From: Panax quinquefolius
Taxonomy: Eukaryota > Streptophyta > Magnoliopsida > Apiales > Araliaceae
Assembly: GCA_020205615.1 (NCBI GenBank)
Contig: CM035173.1
Location: 46,753,117 to 46,817,116, forward strand
DNA: 64,000 bases
Reading direction: 5' to 3'
The first letter of the stretch is position 1. The number at the start of each line of letters is the position of its first letter. Shown piece by piece: positions 21,315-32,888 of this stretch. The translations under genes and the position numbers were made by a program. The notes beneath the pieces are model-generated. The model had not been told where the DNA came from and made no database searches. It worked only from the letters and a program-made list of their open reading frames with translations.

Positions 21315-22095
21315 TAATTTTCATCACCTATCTTCACCTGAAACATCAAAAATCATGGTTATACCAAATCACAATTCCTGCTCATAATCATACTCACAAA
21401 TTCATCTTTACACTACGGTCAAAGATATACAACTGTATAACCAATAACAAACAGTTCATCTTAGCACTACAGGCCAAAGATATACAACTGTAATACCAAT
21501 AACCAACAGTCCATCTTTGCACTACAGGCCAAAGATATACAACTGTAAAACCAATAATGTTGTGACTCGGCTTAATAAATAAACCACATCATCGAATCAT
21601 CCCTGCACTACGGCCAAGGATATTCATTAAATCACATCCATGAATTAATATTTCATTGCTGAGACTCAGCTCAATAATTAATCCACATCATCAAATCATC
21701 CGTGCACTATAGGCCAAGGATATTCATTAAATCACATCCATGAATTAATATTTCGTTGTTGAGACTCAGCTCAATAATTAATCCACATCATCGAATCATC
21801 CCTGCACTACAGGCCAAGGATATTCCTTAATATCACGACCATGAATTATCTATGCACTACGGGCCAAAGATAATCGTGTTTTCATCAACGGTCATGATCA
21901 TGCCATAAAACAATTCATCTTTGCACTCTTGGCCGAAGAGAATCCATAGCCATAATCATACCAAAAACTGTCTATCAATGCACTACGGGCTAATAAGGAC
22001 TTTTTCCACATTATTTGTAACATTACGGTCATGATTATACCGAATAATCCCTGGTCATAATCATACCAAGTCCATCTATGCACTACAGGCCACAT
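21315..22095. repeat. short-unit repeats inside the solo LTR (GCACTAC-GGCCAA motif)
   Basis: The motif TGCACTAC(A/G)GGCCAAAGATA and close variants recurs about a dozen times with variable spacing. The same motif is found in inverted sense at 29,440-29,690 and again at 37,465-37,660, so it belongs to this LTR family. Confidence 0.85.
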
Positions 22096-23289
22096 ATGAC
22101 TTTCAACATAATATAAACATGAGAATGATGACAATGATATAAGCATTAATCAAACGAAAACAAGGATAAATATTAAAGACTTTAAATTTATCCAAATATT
22201 ATCAATCACTTAATAAACTCATAATCTAATATTATAACAATATTTTAATCACTTCTTAAACTTATAAATAATTTATTTCAATTGTTTATATTTTACCAAA
22301 TAATGCATTTAATCATTCAAAAATGCCATACTCATAAGATTTCATCACCAATGATTTAAATCCTTCATCAAAAATATGCAAATACCTTATATAGGATTTT
22401 CAAGCCATAAAATCCCATTTTCCAACTTTGTTACTTCACATAACATATTTAACTCATATGTTCGTAACTAAATTATTTTTATGAAAAATACCAAATCAGT
22501 CCCAAAAATATTTCTTTTCTGGGATTTAGCAGAATATAGTCCCATAATGAACATATATTTTTCTCGGAATTTTTAAAATTCATTTACTAATTTTCAAAAA
22601 TCAATTTCTAATTAATTCCTTAAGAAATTAGCTACCTCAAGTTTAATTCCAAAAATTCCCAAATCTTGGCAGGATCTTACACATGTTAACGTGAGCTTCC
22701 AGTTTAAATTTCATGGTCATCGGAGTTATAGAACTCTGGTTATAGCATTTTTTGTCGAAAAAACCTAAATATTGAAATGGTCATAACTTGCTCATTTTAA
22801 GTCGGAATGAGCTCATTTTTGGGCAGGAGATTCTTTATACCATATACTTTCATGTCTCAGAAGGCTGGAATTTTTCTCACAAATTAAGTGGCCGAAACAG
22901 CCCTTCTAAAATCTGGACAGTATCTTTTTACTATTTTGCAGCTTTTGACTCCTTTGCTAAAAATAGTCCACACGAAAATCTACATCACCTTTTCCAGTGA
23001 TTCCACTTGGATAAGTAAAAAAACTCATAGATCTAACTCTAGAAATTAACCACACTCAAAAATTCAAAATATAATAGGAGATATGGTCAATTGAATTTCA
23101 TGTTCTATTTTCACCAAAATCTAATTTTTAACCCTTTGTGATTTCTAAGAAACTTTCATGTTTTCACGTAATAACCAACATAACTCATCATAACACTTAC
23201 TAATACTACATATACCCATGATTTTCATTAGTCCAGTGCTTTTATTATGACCTTCATCATAATCCACGCAAACAGATCATTTCCACAAA

Positions 23290-23790
23290 TTAATAAAGAA
23301 TGAATACAAAGGATCATTCACCATGCACGTGGTAATCCACATATGTATGAGTTATTCCAATGTAATAATAAAGAATGGAATAAATGAAGAATTCACCAAG
23401 CATGCGATAGATATCGCATGCATGGAGTTATTCCCAGCAGAATAATAAATAATGGAACCGTGTCATGCGTAAACGCATGCGTATATGATATTAAGCGAAT
23501 AATAAATAATGGAACCGAATGTGTCCCACAGAACGCATAGATAGGATATTCCACGAATAATAAATAATGAAACCAGTCCGGCATAAACGCATGCATGAGG
23601 ATATTCGGCGCGAATAATAAAGAATGGAATAATAGAAGAATTTCACCATGTATGCAGATTTGATGTATAGGCAAGTTATTCCAACATAATAATAAGGAAT
23701 GGAATAATAGAAGAATTTCACCATATATAGGGTAGTCCGCGTATATAGGTTATTCCAACAGAATAATAAAAAATAGAATAACAGAAGTTC
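23290..23790. repeat. AATAATAAATAATGGAA-type repeats inside the solo LTR
   Basis: A roughly 60-70-bp unit built around GAATAATAAATAATGGAACC and CGCATGC recurs about seven times, diverged. Its inverted counterpart is at 28,790-29,190 in the plus-strand LTR. Confidence 0.8.
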
Positions 23791-24030
23791 TCTTCATGAA
23801 TACGAAAGAATAATACCCCTTACGAGCACAACAAATAATATCCCTTACCTTTGAAAGAAGAGTATTTCGACTGGTAGGGCGAGGATACACTCGAAGAAAA
23901 TTTGTACTATGTTTAAAGCTTTCTTAAACTCTAAAGAAATACACTCAAGATTATAGAAGAAGAACCCTCTCTATAGTTTCTCTCTCTAGAGTTTCAGTGA
24001 ATTCGTAAGAAATAATGAAGGAATGAGCTT

Positions 24031-24040
24031 CTATTTATAG
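24031..24040 (-). promoter_or_regulatory. TATA box of the solo LTR
   Basis: The minus strand reads CTATAAATAG followed by AAGCTCATTCC, identical in context to 28,615-28,625 in the other LTR. This conservation supports it as the LTR core promoter. Confidence 0.6.
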
Positions 24041-24894
24041 AAAAATGGACTGCATAGTAACTAATTCATGAACGATCCAGATTGATTTACTTTTAATCGG
24101 ACGGTCCAAATTTAAAGCAAAATCTTTTAAATAAAATATAATATATTCTATTTATAATCTAATAAAACGAATAACTTTATAAAAGTATTCTGTTTTATAT
24201 AAAAAGATTTTACTATGCAAAATACTATGCAGGCACTATGCAACACTATGCATAATAAAATATAATATATTTTATTTATAGAATAACTTTATAAAAGTAT
24301 TATGTTTTATATAAAAAACTTTTCTATTTTATTACATTAATAATACTAATAAAACAAAAACTGAGTGACTTATCATGTAAGCATTAATAATCAATACCGT
24401 GTGCTACTATGCAACCACGCGTATTACTATAGTTTTACTACCGAGTAGTCAACAGTTTTAACGGTAAAACTTCCGCCGTTATTTTTATAAAAATATTTTT
24501 GTCATTTTCTCAATCCGACAATAATTACGTTGTGGGGTCCACTAATGATTGTACCGTCGTACGGATATTCCCCGATAAAAAAATATTTTATATCAACTTG
24601 CTTACTTTGCGAAAAATTTCACATATTACCCTTAACTTTAAACTTTTATCAATTTAACTATTTACCAAAATAAAAAAAAAATTGAATACTTTTATTTCAT
24701 AAAATTCGGGGTCTCACATAGTATCTCCACCATACATTACAAAAATTAAGGGCTAAGATTCAAAATGAAATTACGCCATCCGCTAGTTCAACTAGCAGAC
24801 ACAAAAAAAACTTTTCGGGCAGAGTTACCCCCATATCAAGCCATTTACAGATCTAGTTTTGACAAATTTATAATTACGCCTTTCCCTAGTAGCA

Positions 24895-26393
24895 GATCCT
24901 ACTGGCCAAGGGCCACTGTATACGCCTGCCAGGCCCACAGTTGAGGGGGGGTCCATTTTTTTATAAGTTTATGTATTTATGTGTATAAAAAAATAAAATA
25001 ATAAAAAGATTAGGGATATTATGCATTAAAAATGATATGCTAGAAAATATTAAATATAATAGTATAATTGATGATTTTGGATCTAAAAGTGCAACAAAAG
25101 ACATTTTAAATAATGTTTTGTGGTTTAGATTTCATTGGTCGAAACTAAAGAAATACATACTGTAGTTGGTAGGTTTTACTGATTATACCATTGAACTTTT
25201 AATTTTTCAAATTACACCACTAAACTAATTATTATTTTGAAATTGTGTCATTCCGTTAAAAAAAATAAACGGACGTTAATTTTTTATCTACAAAACTAAT
25301 TAATTACCTACTGTAGTTGGCACATTTGACTGATTACAGCATTAAACTTTTAATTTTTCAAATTACCCCATCAAATTAATTAAAAATAATTATTTTAAAT
25401 ATTTTTAAAAATAATTATTATTTTAAGTAAAAATATTAGAAACTTTTTTTTTCTTCATAAAATGAGTAGAGTTTCATAAAATATAGATTCAAAAAATTAA
25501 AGTGATTTTAAATTAAATTAATGTTTACTTAATTTTTTAACAGAATGACTCATTCTTAATATTAGAAATTTTTAAAAACCTAAAAATATAAATAAATAAA
25601 AAAATAGTAAAAGATAAGTAAAAAACTAATTCAATTTTTTAAAAAGAAATTATTAATTTTATAAATAAATTTTATTTTCAAGAAAAAAATTGGCAAATTC
25701 TTCATATTTTAAAAATTGAGTAAAATTTTATAAAATATAGATTCAAAAAATAAACTTTATTTTCCAAAGAAAAAAAGATTTTTTTAAATCAATATGGTTT
25801 CTTAAAATTTTAATTTTTAAAATCTATATTTTATAAAACTTTACTCATTTTATGAAAAAAAAAAAATTAAAGTTTCTAATATTTTTTATTGAAAATAATA
25901 ATTATTTTTAAAAATATTTAAAATGATCATTTTTTAATTAGTTTAATGGGGTAATCTAAAAAATTAAAAGTTTCATGGTGTAATCAGTAAAACGTGTCAA
26001 CTACAGTGGGTAATTCATTAATTTTGTAGATAAAAAATTAACGTCCGTTTATTTTTTTTGAACGGAATAACCCAATTTTAAAATAATAATTAGTTTAGTT
26101 GGGTAATTTGAAAAATTAAAAGTTTAATTGTGTAATCAGTAAAACTTGTCAACTACAGTGTGTATTTCATTAGTTTTACCAATTTCATTGATATTTTTAT
26201 TTTGTATGTACATGTGATGATTCTTTGCTTCGATGACATTTTAAAATGTTCTTCCTTATCTTTTGTAAATTCTTATAATTCTAATAAAATTAATTAGTTG
26301 ATAATTTATTTATTTTTTTATTTAATTTATATAAAGGGGCACATTTGAAAAAATTTACCCTGGGCCTTAAAAACTCAGAGAATGGGCTCGCTT
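24895..26393. mobile_element. second hAT-like insertion nested in the larger hAT-like element
   Basis: About 1.5 kb flanked by a perfect 8-bp duplication tagtagca (24,887-24,894 and 26,394-26,401). The right end has GGGGCACATTTGAAAA and CTGGGCC words and the left end GGCCCACAG and GAGGGGGGG words, as in diverged plant hAT ends. The termini themselves are too worn for a clean inverted repeat. Confidence 0.45.
25150..26168. mobile_element. foldback element (1-kb palindrome)
   Basis: GAAATACATACTGTAGTTGG at the left is matched by the inverse CAACTACAGTGTGTATTTC at the right, and the arms stay complementary for about 240 bp. Each arm is itself a duplication of a roughly 155-bp unit (starts near 25,157 and 25,307). 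The AT-rich centre has no coding capacity. This fits a MITE or foldback element; the superfamily is not clear. Confidence 0.65.
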
Positions 26394-26647
26394 TAGTAGC
26401 AATATTTTTTTGCGTTAAATGATGTAACATCTTCTAAGTAGAAATAATTCTCGATTGTTTCGGGTGGACATCATCGGAAGATGAGGCAGATGTCATGGAT
26501 GAAGATGGTGAAGGTTCATTACTTATCTATCCCTTCAGTTGTACTCATAAAAACCACCATTTATAATTGTATAGGCTTACTAGTACAAATATATACTAGG
26601 GTCAATTGACCCCCTCCGCCCCCCTTGGTTCCGCCTCTGGTTCTGTG

Positions 26648-27103
26648 ACGAGTGATCACACGCATTGACGCCCTAAACATGCTAATACGCCACCTACTTG
26701 TGAAGCGTCCATGGTAGGGTACGCGATACAAATATGATGATCAGACTATACTTCTCCACAAGGTCAACTTTGATACGGTTTGACCAGCACAAATTATCGG
26801 ATTAAATGTTTTTTACTTTACTATATTTTAGATTAATTTACAAATGTCTAATTATATTTTTTTTACGGTCAACTAACTTAACTTTTGTTTTCTTTCATGA
26901 ATTTGAAATTCGGTCTTGACCGTTAAGTTTTTTAATGGCACTGTCACATATGCACATAATTCTAGTTGTAAGGTTTTTTTAACATCTTTATACATGTCAG
27001 CAGTGGTGGATCCATCTTTGGCCAGTGGGAGCAATTGACTTCATTGAATTTTCAGGCGGTCAATTTGTCCTTCCTCTCTCCTCCTCCATCTTTGGGCAAT
27101 GGG
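26648..27103. other. intergenic, no gene seen
   Basis: Old flanking DNA right of the hAT-like element. A GTGGTGGATCCATCTTTGG stretch near 27,004 resembles one hAT end but has no visible partner. Confidence 0.35.
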
Positions 27104-27600
27104 TAGGGGTGTAAATGAGTCGAATCTCAGCGAACACCTTCATGCTCAGATTCGGCTAGACTCGAAAAAATTGAGCTCGAATTCAACTCGGATTCGATAA
27201 GGGATTTATATTTTTGCGCCAAATTCAACTCAGATCGTTACTCGGACCTACTCGGCTCGTAAATACTCATGAGCCTTCAAATCGAATTTCGAATATGAAC
27301 CATTTCACTTAAAATCGAACTACTACATACTAAATTAGTTACTTAACTAATATTTATATATAAAACTTTTTCACTTTTATTTATGTATTGAAATTATAAA
27401 GAATGTAATATAAATTGACATTCAATTAATTGATTTATTCAAGTATAAGTTTACACAATTTCATACTACACTTTATAAATTATAAAGATTGATACAAATA
27501 TCACATATTTAGCTTACTAGCATGGATCAGACCAATATTTGAATATGATTCATCGAGCAGGTATCGAGTATGGTTCGAGAAAAAAATGAAATACTCGAAC
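27104..27600 (+). mobile_element. truncated hAT-like element (TAGGGGTGTAAAT end)
   Basis: It starts TAGGGGTGTAAATGAGTCGA, a common plant hAT-type end, and the interior has repeated CTCGGATTCG/CTCGAAT words. It stops abruptly at the first base of the Gypsy LTR at 27,601; its other half does not appear at the far side of the Gypsy block within the window. Confidence 0.5.
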
Positions 27601-30225
27601 TGTAAGACCCCAACTTTTATGAATAAAGATGAATTTTCTATAATTATCATTTTTGAATATTATGGAATGAATTTGATATAATGTTATAGTTGTGGGTAAT
27701 AGTTATAAATTTTGCAAAGTACGCAAGTTGTTATATAATATTCGATTGGTCGGGGAATATTCGTTTTAACAGGGAATATTCGTACGACGGAACAATCATT
27801 GGTGGACCCCACAACGAAATTATTGTCGGATTGAGAAAACGATAAAAATATTTTATGAAAATAACGACGGAAGTTTTATCGTTAACTGTTGAAACACCTG
27901 GTGTTAAAATTACAGGAATACGCGTGGTTGCATAGTAGCACACGGTATTGATTATTGATGCTTACGTGAGAAGTCACTCAATTTAGTTCAATTATTGCTT
28001 CAATAATTGTTGTATAGTATCTCACGTTAATTGATTCAATTATTGTCGATATTTTATATATTATTAAATCAATAATTGAGACGACGAAGTTATTAATATT
28101 ATTATTTGCAATATTAACGATGTCTAGAAGTTCTGCCAAGGAGAGATTTGGTCACCTAATTGCGCGCCAATAGGGAGAAATCCTTATTGGAAAGCCTCAT
28201 CTTTCCAAGAGCGACACCGGTCGATTATTAATAGTGTGAATTATAATAATGATGATGAAGTTTTGTTTTATTAGTATTATTAATATAATAAAATGAAAAT
28301 CTTTTTATATAAAAAATGTAATACTTTTATAAAGTTATTCATTTTATTAGACTATAAATAGAATATATTATATTTTATTATGCATAGTGTTTGAATAATT
28401 ATCTCATATAGTGTTTGTATAGTAAAATCTTTTTATATAAAATGTAATGCTTTTATAAAGTTATTCATTTTATTAGATTATAAATAGAATATATTATATT
28501 TTATTTAAAAGATTTTGTTTTATTAGAATATTTTATAGTAAACCAACTGGAATCATCCATTTAAAAGTAAATCAACTGGACCGTTTAGGAATTAATTACT
28601 ATTAGGTCCATTCTTCTATAAATAGAAGCTCATTCCTTCATTATTTCTTATTTAATTCCTTTGAAACTCTAGATAGAGAAACTATAGAGAGAAAGAAGAA
28701 AAGTATTCGCTACTTCACCACTCCTATATCCGGTTTGTTTCTAAGGTAAGGGATATTATTTCTTTCAGATTCATGAAGAGAACTTCTATTATTCCATTTT
28801 TTTATTACGTTGGAATAACTCAGATACGGCATTCTACCCTAAACTTGGTGAAATTCTTCGTTATTCCATTCTTTATCATTATGTTGAATACTTTTGTATG
28901 CTAAATATCACATACATGGTGAAATTCTTCGTTATTCTATTCTTTATTATTCATTGTAACACGTCGCGCTCGTATGCGTTACGCATGACCGGGTTCCGTT
29001 ATTTATTATTCATTGAACATCCTGTTGGTGCGTAATTTTACCGACACGGGTTCTCGTTATTTATTATTTCATTGAATATCCTATCGTAATGCGTTACGCA
29101 TAACCCGTTCCGTTATTTATTATTCGTTGGAATATACTTTCTGCATATGGTCTATCGCATGCCTGGTGATTTCTTTTGTTATTCCATTCTTTATTATACT
29201 CAGTTGGTTAAAGTTTTGACTTCTATACTCCATGAAATTAGTGGAATATCCTTGATATTTGCGCTTCATCCAGTATCTTTTCATGGAAATATTCTTCTGA
29301 GCATTCTTGAATTTTACTCTACAAAGAAGTATCATGTTGACAATTTGGACGTTATTAGTTCATGGATAAATTAATTCTTGAACTTGTTTTATTGAATTCT
29401 TATATCATTGTCATCATCCTCATGTTTATATTATGTTGAAAGTCATCTGTGGCCTGTAGTGCATAGATAGACTTGGTATGATTTTGACCAGGGATTAATC
29501 GGTATAATCATGACCGTAATGTTACAAATGATGTGGTAAAAGTCCTCATTGGCCCGTAGAGCATTGATGGACAGTTGTTGGCATGATCATGACCATTGAT
29601 GAATACACGAATATCCTTGGCCCGTAGTGCATGGATAATTTGTGGTTGTGATACTAATGAATATCCTTGGCCGAGTAGTGCACGGATGATGTGGATTATT
29701 TATTGTCGAGTCCCAACGATAAAAGTGATGAAAAACCTTTTAAATCATAAAAGATAGTAGATTTTATTCTCTACTTGACTCTTTTAATGGATTGCTTGTT
29801 CCGCTTAAGTTAAACTTGATGTTTGTTATATTGTATCAGTTTAAGACTGTTGAAGGCTAACGATAATTTATTCTGTATTATCTTAGTCATAATATTTCTT
29901 ACTGGGCTAGTTGAGCTCACCCTTTTACTTTCATTGTTCTCTTCAGGAAATGAGAATGTAGCAGGGACTAGTCGGGGAACGGAGTGACGGTCCAGATAAT
30001 AGCATTAGTAGTCCTCACTATTCTATTAAATAGTGTGATAATAAATGTAATGAGGACTCAATTGAGTGTGGATATTGTCTAGATGACAATATTTGTATTA
30101 AAACTCAAAGCATATGTTTTGTCGTATTTTGCACAACTGTTGTATAATTAAGTTGTATTTGAATTTTGTACCATGTATTTGAGGACTCAAGATGGGTGAT
30201 GTATACCTATTTTGGGGGCGTCACA
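27601..30225 (+). repeat. 5' LTR of Gypsy copy A
   Basis: It starts TGTAAGACCCCAAC and ends GGGGGCGTCACA. It aligns in inverted sense with the solo LTR 20,487-24,718 at both ends and lacks that LTR's middle 1.15 kb. The unit repeats at 28,790-29,190 and 29,440-29,690 match those of the solo LTR. Confidence 0.9.
28615..28625 (+). promoter_or_regulatory. TATA box in the LTR of copy A
   Basis: TCTATAAATAG followed by AAGCTCATTCC, conserved with the solo LTR (24,031-24,040). Transcription would run into the inverted repeat downstream. Confidence 0.6.
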
Positions 30226-30227
30226 GT

Positions 30228-30239
30228 TGGTATCAAAGA
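30228..30239 (+). other. primer binding site of copy A
   Basis: TGGTATCAAAGA directly after the LTR, one mismatch from the TGGTATCAGAGC-type site that pairs with initiator methionine tRNA in most plant LTR elements. Confidence 0.75.
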
Positions 30240-30412
30240 TTAGGGATATGATCCCCGGCTGAGATGTGAGATAAGAACTAAGAGGGGAGAGACGGGGAAT
30301 TCCTTCGCTAGTATGACCTACCTAAATTTATTTGGTATTTAATTGCCCGGTCAGAGTATAGGGATAATATGTGATATGTTAATTAACCCTTATTTTGTGG
30401 CAGTATTTGAAA

Positions 30413-31500
30413 ATGGCATCCGAGAATGTTGAGATTAACAATGGAGCACAGGAGACCATCCTCAGGCAAACATCAGGAAGGCGACAATCCTCAGGCAAAC
30501 AACAACACTGACCAGATGATGAACGATGGAATGTTCAGAGGCTTTATGCATCATGCAACATCAAGCAAGAGCGGCTCCTGTACAAAATACAGGTAGAAAC
30601 ACTGGCAACTCTCGAACGGTCACCGATAAGCAGTTCAAGGAACTGGGACCACCGGAGTTTTTTAGAGAGCCAAAATCACTTAAGGCAGAGACATGGATAA
30701 AGCAGATCTGCAAGATATTTGATGTCTTGGGATGCTCTGAGGAGCAAAAGGTTTCCTTTGCCACCTTCATGTTGCGTGCAGAGGCAGATTATTGGTGGGA
30801 ATTTATAAAACGTACTCAACCTGCCGCACTGAAGATGACTTGGGAGAAGTTTCAAGAATTGTTCAACGACAAGTACTTTTCCAAAAGTATTCATCACATG
30901 AAAGAGGTAGAGTTCATCAAGTTGGAGCAAAAACAACATGACCGTGTCGCAGTACGAAGCCAAGTTTGCCGAGTTATTCCGGTTTGCGTCCCATTTGGTT
31001 GATAATGAGAAGAGAATGACGCGAATGTTTCTAAGAGGTTTGAAACCCGAGATACGTCAATATCTTATCTTTCATAAATTGTGTTTGTAATCAGATGTTG
31101 TTAATAGGGCTTAATTATTGGAGCGCGATAATGAGTCAACCCAACCAAAAGAGAGCTGCCGGCAAAATGATAATACTAGTGATAGCAGTCATCGAAGTGG
31201 TGACAATAAGCGTGGAGGGAATCAACATGCCAGAAATGGTAATCACTTCGGTGGTAATCATGGCAAAACAATAAGAATGGACATTTCAAGAAGAGGAGAT
31301 TCAGCAATGATGGAAAGATGTCAGCACCAGCACCTGTTGTTAAGGAAGGAGAACGATCACCTATCATATGCTTCAAATGAGGAGGGGAGGGACACATCAG
31401 TCCAAACTGCGCGATGTCATCCAAAGCATGTTATATTTGTAGAAGAGAAGGTCACCTAGCCCAATTTTGTCATTCACCGAAGACAAGTTCAGCTAGGATG
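30413..31500 (+). pseudogene. gag of Gypsy copy A
   Basis: The likely start is ATG 30,413 (MASENVEINNGAQE), but the frame stops soon after. The main domain is at 30,526-31,002: PEFFREPKSLKAETWIKQIC, then FATFMLRAEADYWWEF and WEKFQELFNDKYF, the Retrotrans_gag pattern. The zinc knuckle CYICRREGHLAQFC lies at about 31,426-31,467. Frameshifts near 30,950 and 31,090 break the chain. It matches gag of copy B at 35,880-36,895. Confidence 0.85.
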
Positions 31501-31990
31501 GAGGCACCAAAGGACGCCCCAAAAAAGTCAAAGCCAGTAGTGCAAGGGAGAGCATTTGTCGTGACCTCCCAAAAAGCAAGGAACCCGAACGAGGTCATCA
31601 CGGGTAAGCTTATCATAAACTCTAGCGAAGTTTATACCTTATTTGATACCGGTTCTACCCATTCTTTTATTTCTCCTACTTGCGCTCAACGTTTAAATTT
31701 GACTCCGGAGAAATTAGACTTTGACTTATCTGTTGAAACTCCATTAGGAGAAACCTTCATTACATCCATTGTTTATAAGTCTTGTTTGGTTCAAATCAAG
31801 ACTTTCACATTACATCGTCGATCTTATTTCATTGAAAATACTTGCATTTGACGTAATTCTAGGGATTGATTGGTTAACCACTCATCATGCAAAAATTGAT
31901 TATTTTCATAAGGTTGTTAGCTTTCATATTCCTAACCAACTTATTATGCGAATTCAAGCAACCAAACCATTAAAATCAATCACAAAAATA
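31501..31990 (+). pseudogene. protease region of Gypsy copy A
   Basis: The frame holds [20 protein letters not shown] with an intact DTGS catalytic motif, then a frameshift near 31,815. The tail [16 protein letters not shown] (the conserved second half of Gypsy retropepsins) is in the next frame at 31,769-32,002. Confidence 0.88.
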
Positions 31991-31998
31991 CGTCAGTT

Positions 31999-32888
31999 TT
32001 GAATGATATTTCTATTGTTAATGAATTTCCTGACGTATTCCCTGAAGAACTTTCTGGCCTACCCCCGGAACGTGAAATTGAATTTTGTATCGACCATGAA
32101 CCCGGTACAAAACCCATTTCCAAATCCCCATATCAAATGACTCCTATTGAACTTCAGGAGTTAAAGACCCAACTGCAAGAATTGTTAGACATTGGCTTTA
32201 TTCGTCCTAGTACTTCTCCTTGGGGTGCTCCTGTTCTATCCGTGAAGAAGAAAGATGGGAGTATGCGACTTTGTATTGATTATCGGGAGTTGAATCATGT
32301 CACCATCAAAAATAGGTACCCATTGCCACGTATTGATGACCTGTTTGACCAGTTGTAAGGCGCCAAATTCTTTTCAAAGATTGATCTTCGTTCCGGATAT
32401 CACCAATTAAAGATTAGAACCGATGACATTCCAAAAATGGCTTTCGTAACTCCCAGACGCATTATGAATTCCTAGTCATGTCTTTTGGATTGACTAATGC
32501 TCTTGCTGCCTTCATGGATATGATGAACCGAGTATTCAAGGAATATTTGGATCACTTTGTGGTCGTCTTTATTGATGACATCCGAGAGTATTCAAGGAAT
32601 ATTTGGATCACTTTGTAAGCAAAGTTGTTGGGACCAGAGTTAGTGACCGAAAAGATTCCAAAAGCCGTGAAGATCATGAGCAACACTTGAGGCTGATACT
32701 TCAAAAGCTTCGTTAATATAAGCTTTATGCCAAGTTGAAGAAATGCGAGTTCTGGCTTGAGGAAGTAGCATTCCTTGGGCACGTGGTATCAAGTCATGGA
32801 ATATCTGTTGACCCAGCAAAGATTGAAGCTATTCAAAGTTGGGAGCAACCTAAATTAGTGACCGAAGTATGTAACTTTCTCGGCTTAG
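31999..32888 (+). pseudogene. reverse transcriptase of Gypsy copy A
   Basis: [20 protein letters not shown] starts the domain, then [18 protein letters not shown] and [24 protein letters not shown] at 32,356-32,358 replaces a CAA codon of copy B, a single C to T change. FVVVFIDDI (catalytic pair) is at about 32,556-32,582 and is followed at once by a 72-bp foreign patch (32,584-32,655). [20 protein letters not shown] and the linker follow, up to the break at 32,888. Confidence 0.88.
32584..32655 (+). other. 72-bp patchwork insertion in RT of copy A
   Basis: Copy B reads straight from GATGACATCC to TTATTTATTCC. In copy A there is instead a second copy of a 31-bp stretch found at 32,530-32,560 (GAGTATTCAAGG...CACTTTGT) followed by about 40 bp from the integrase C-terminus (GCAAAGTTGTTGGGACCAGA, the LLGPEL codons), after which RT resumes. 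Confidence 0.85.

Larger units (their letters stand above)
20487..24718 (-). mobile_element. solo LTR of a Tekay/Del-like Gypsy element (4.2 kb)
   Basis: On the minus strand it starts TGTGAGACCCCGAATTTT and ends GGGGGCGTCACA, the same ends as the plus-strand LTR at 27,601-30,225. There is no internal Gypsy sequence on either side. The flanks tagtg (20,482-20,486) and tagta (24,719-24,723) look like a 5-bp target duplication with one mismatch, the pattern left when two LTRs recombine. Compared with the other LTR it carries about 1.15 kb more in the middle (about 22,140-23,290). Confidence 0.85.
19729..26639. mobile_element. hAT-like element in the peroxidase upstream region, holding nested insertions
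   Basis: The left end is CAGTGGCGAAACCAGAAA and the right end, read inward, is CAGAGGCGGAACCAAGG, a hAT-type inverted pair. The flanks gttctatg (19,721-19,728) and gttctgtg (26,640-26,647) are an 8-bp target duplication with one mismatch. Without the solo LTR (4.2 kb) and the second element (1.5 kb) only about 1.2 kb remains and no transposase is visible, so it was non-autonomous. Confidence 0.7.
27601..32888 (+). mobile_element. Tekay/Del-like Gypsy copy A (plus), truncated in pol
   Basis: A 2.6-kb 5' LTR (27,601-30,225), a primer site, gag, protease and RT in plus order. Long LTRs and the motifs in gag and RT point to the Tekay/Del chromovirus group; no chromodomain is present because the 3' half is missing. 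The copy ends abruptly at about 32,888 in the RT-RNase H linker and is joined to copy B in inverted orientation. Confidence 0.85.

Noticed and set aside
21315..22095. Short repeats with spacers, superficially like a CRISPR array
   Set aside because: Repeats are imperfect, spacers vary in length and resemble each other, there are no cas genes, and the block recurs in all LTRs of this Gypsy family in plant DNA.
30228..30239. Possible tRNA gene fragments at the primer sites (also 39,535 and 18,523)
   Set aside because: Only the 12-18 bases that pair with a tRNA 3' end are present; no cloverleaf can be drawn around them.
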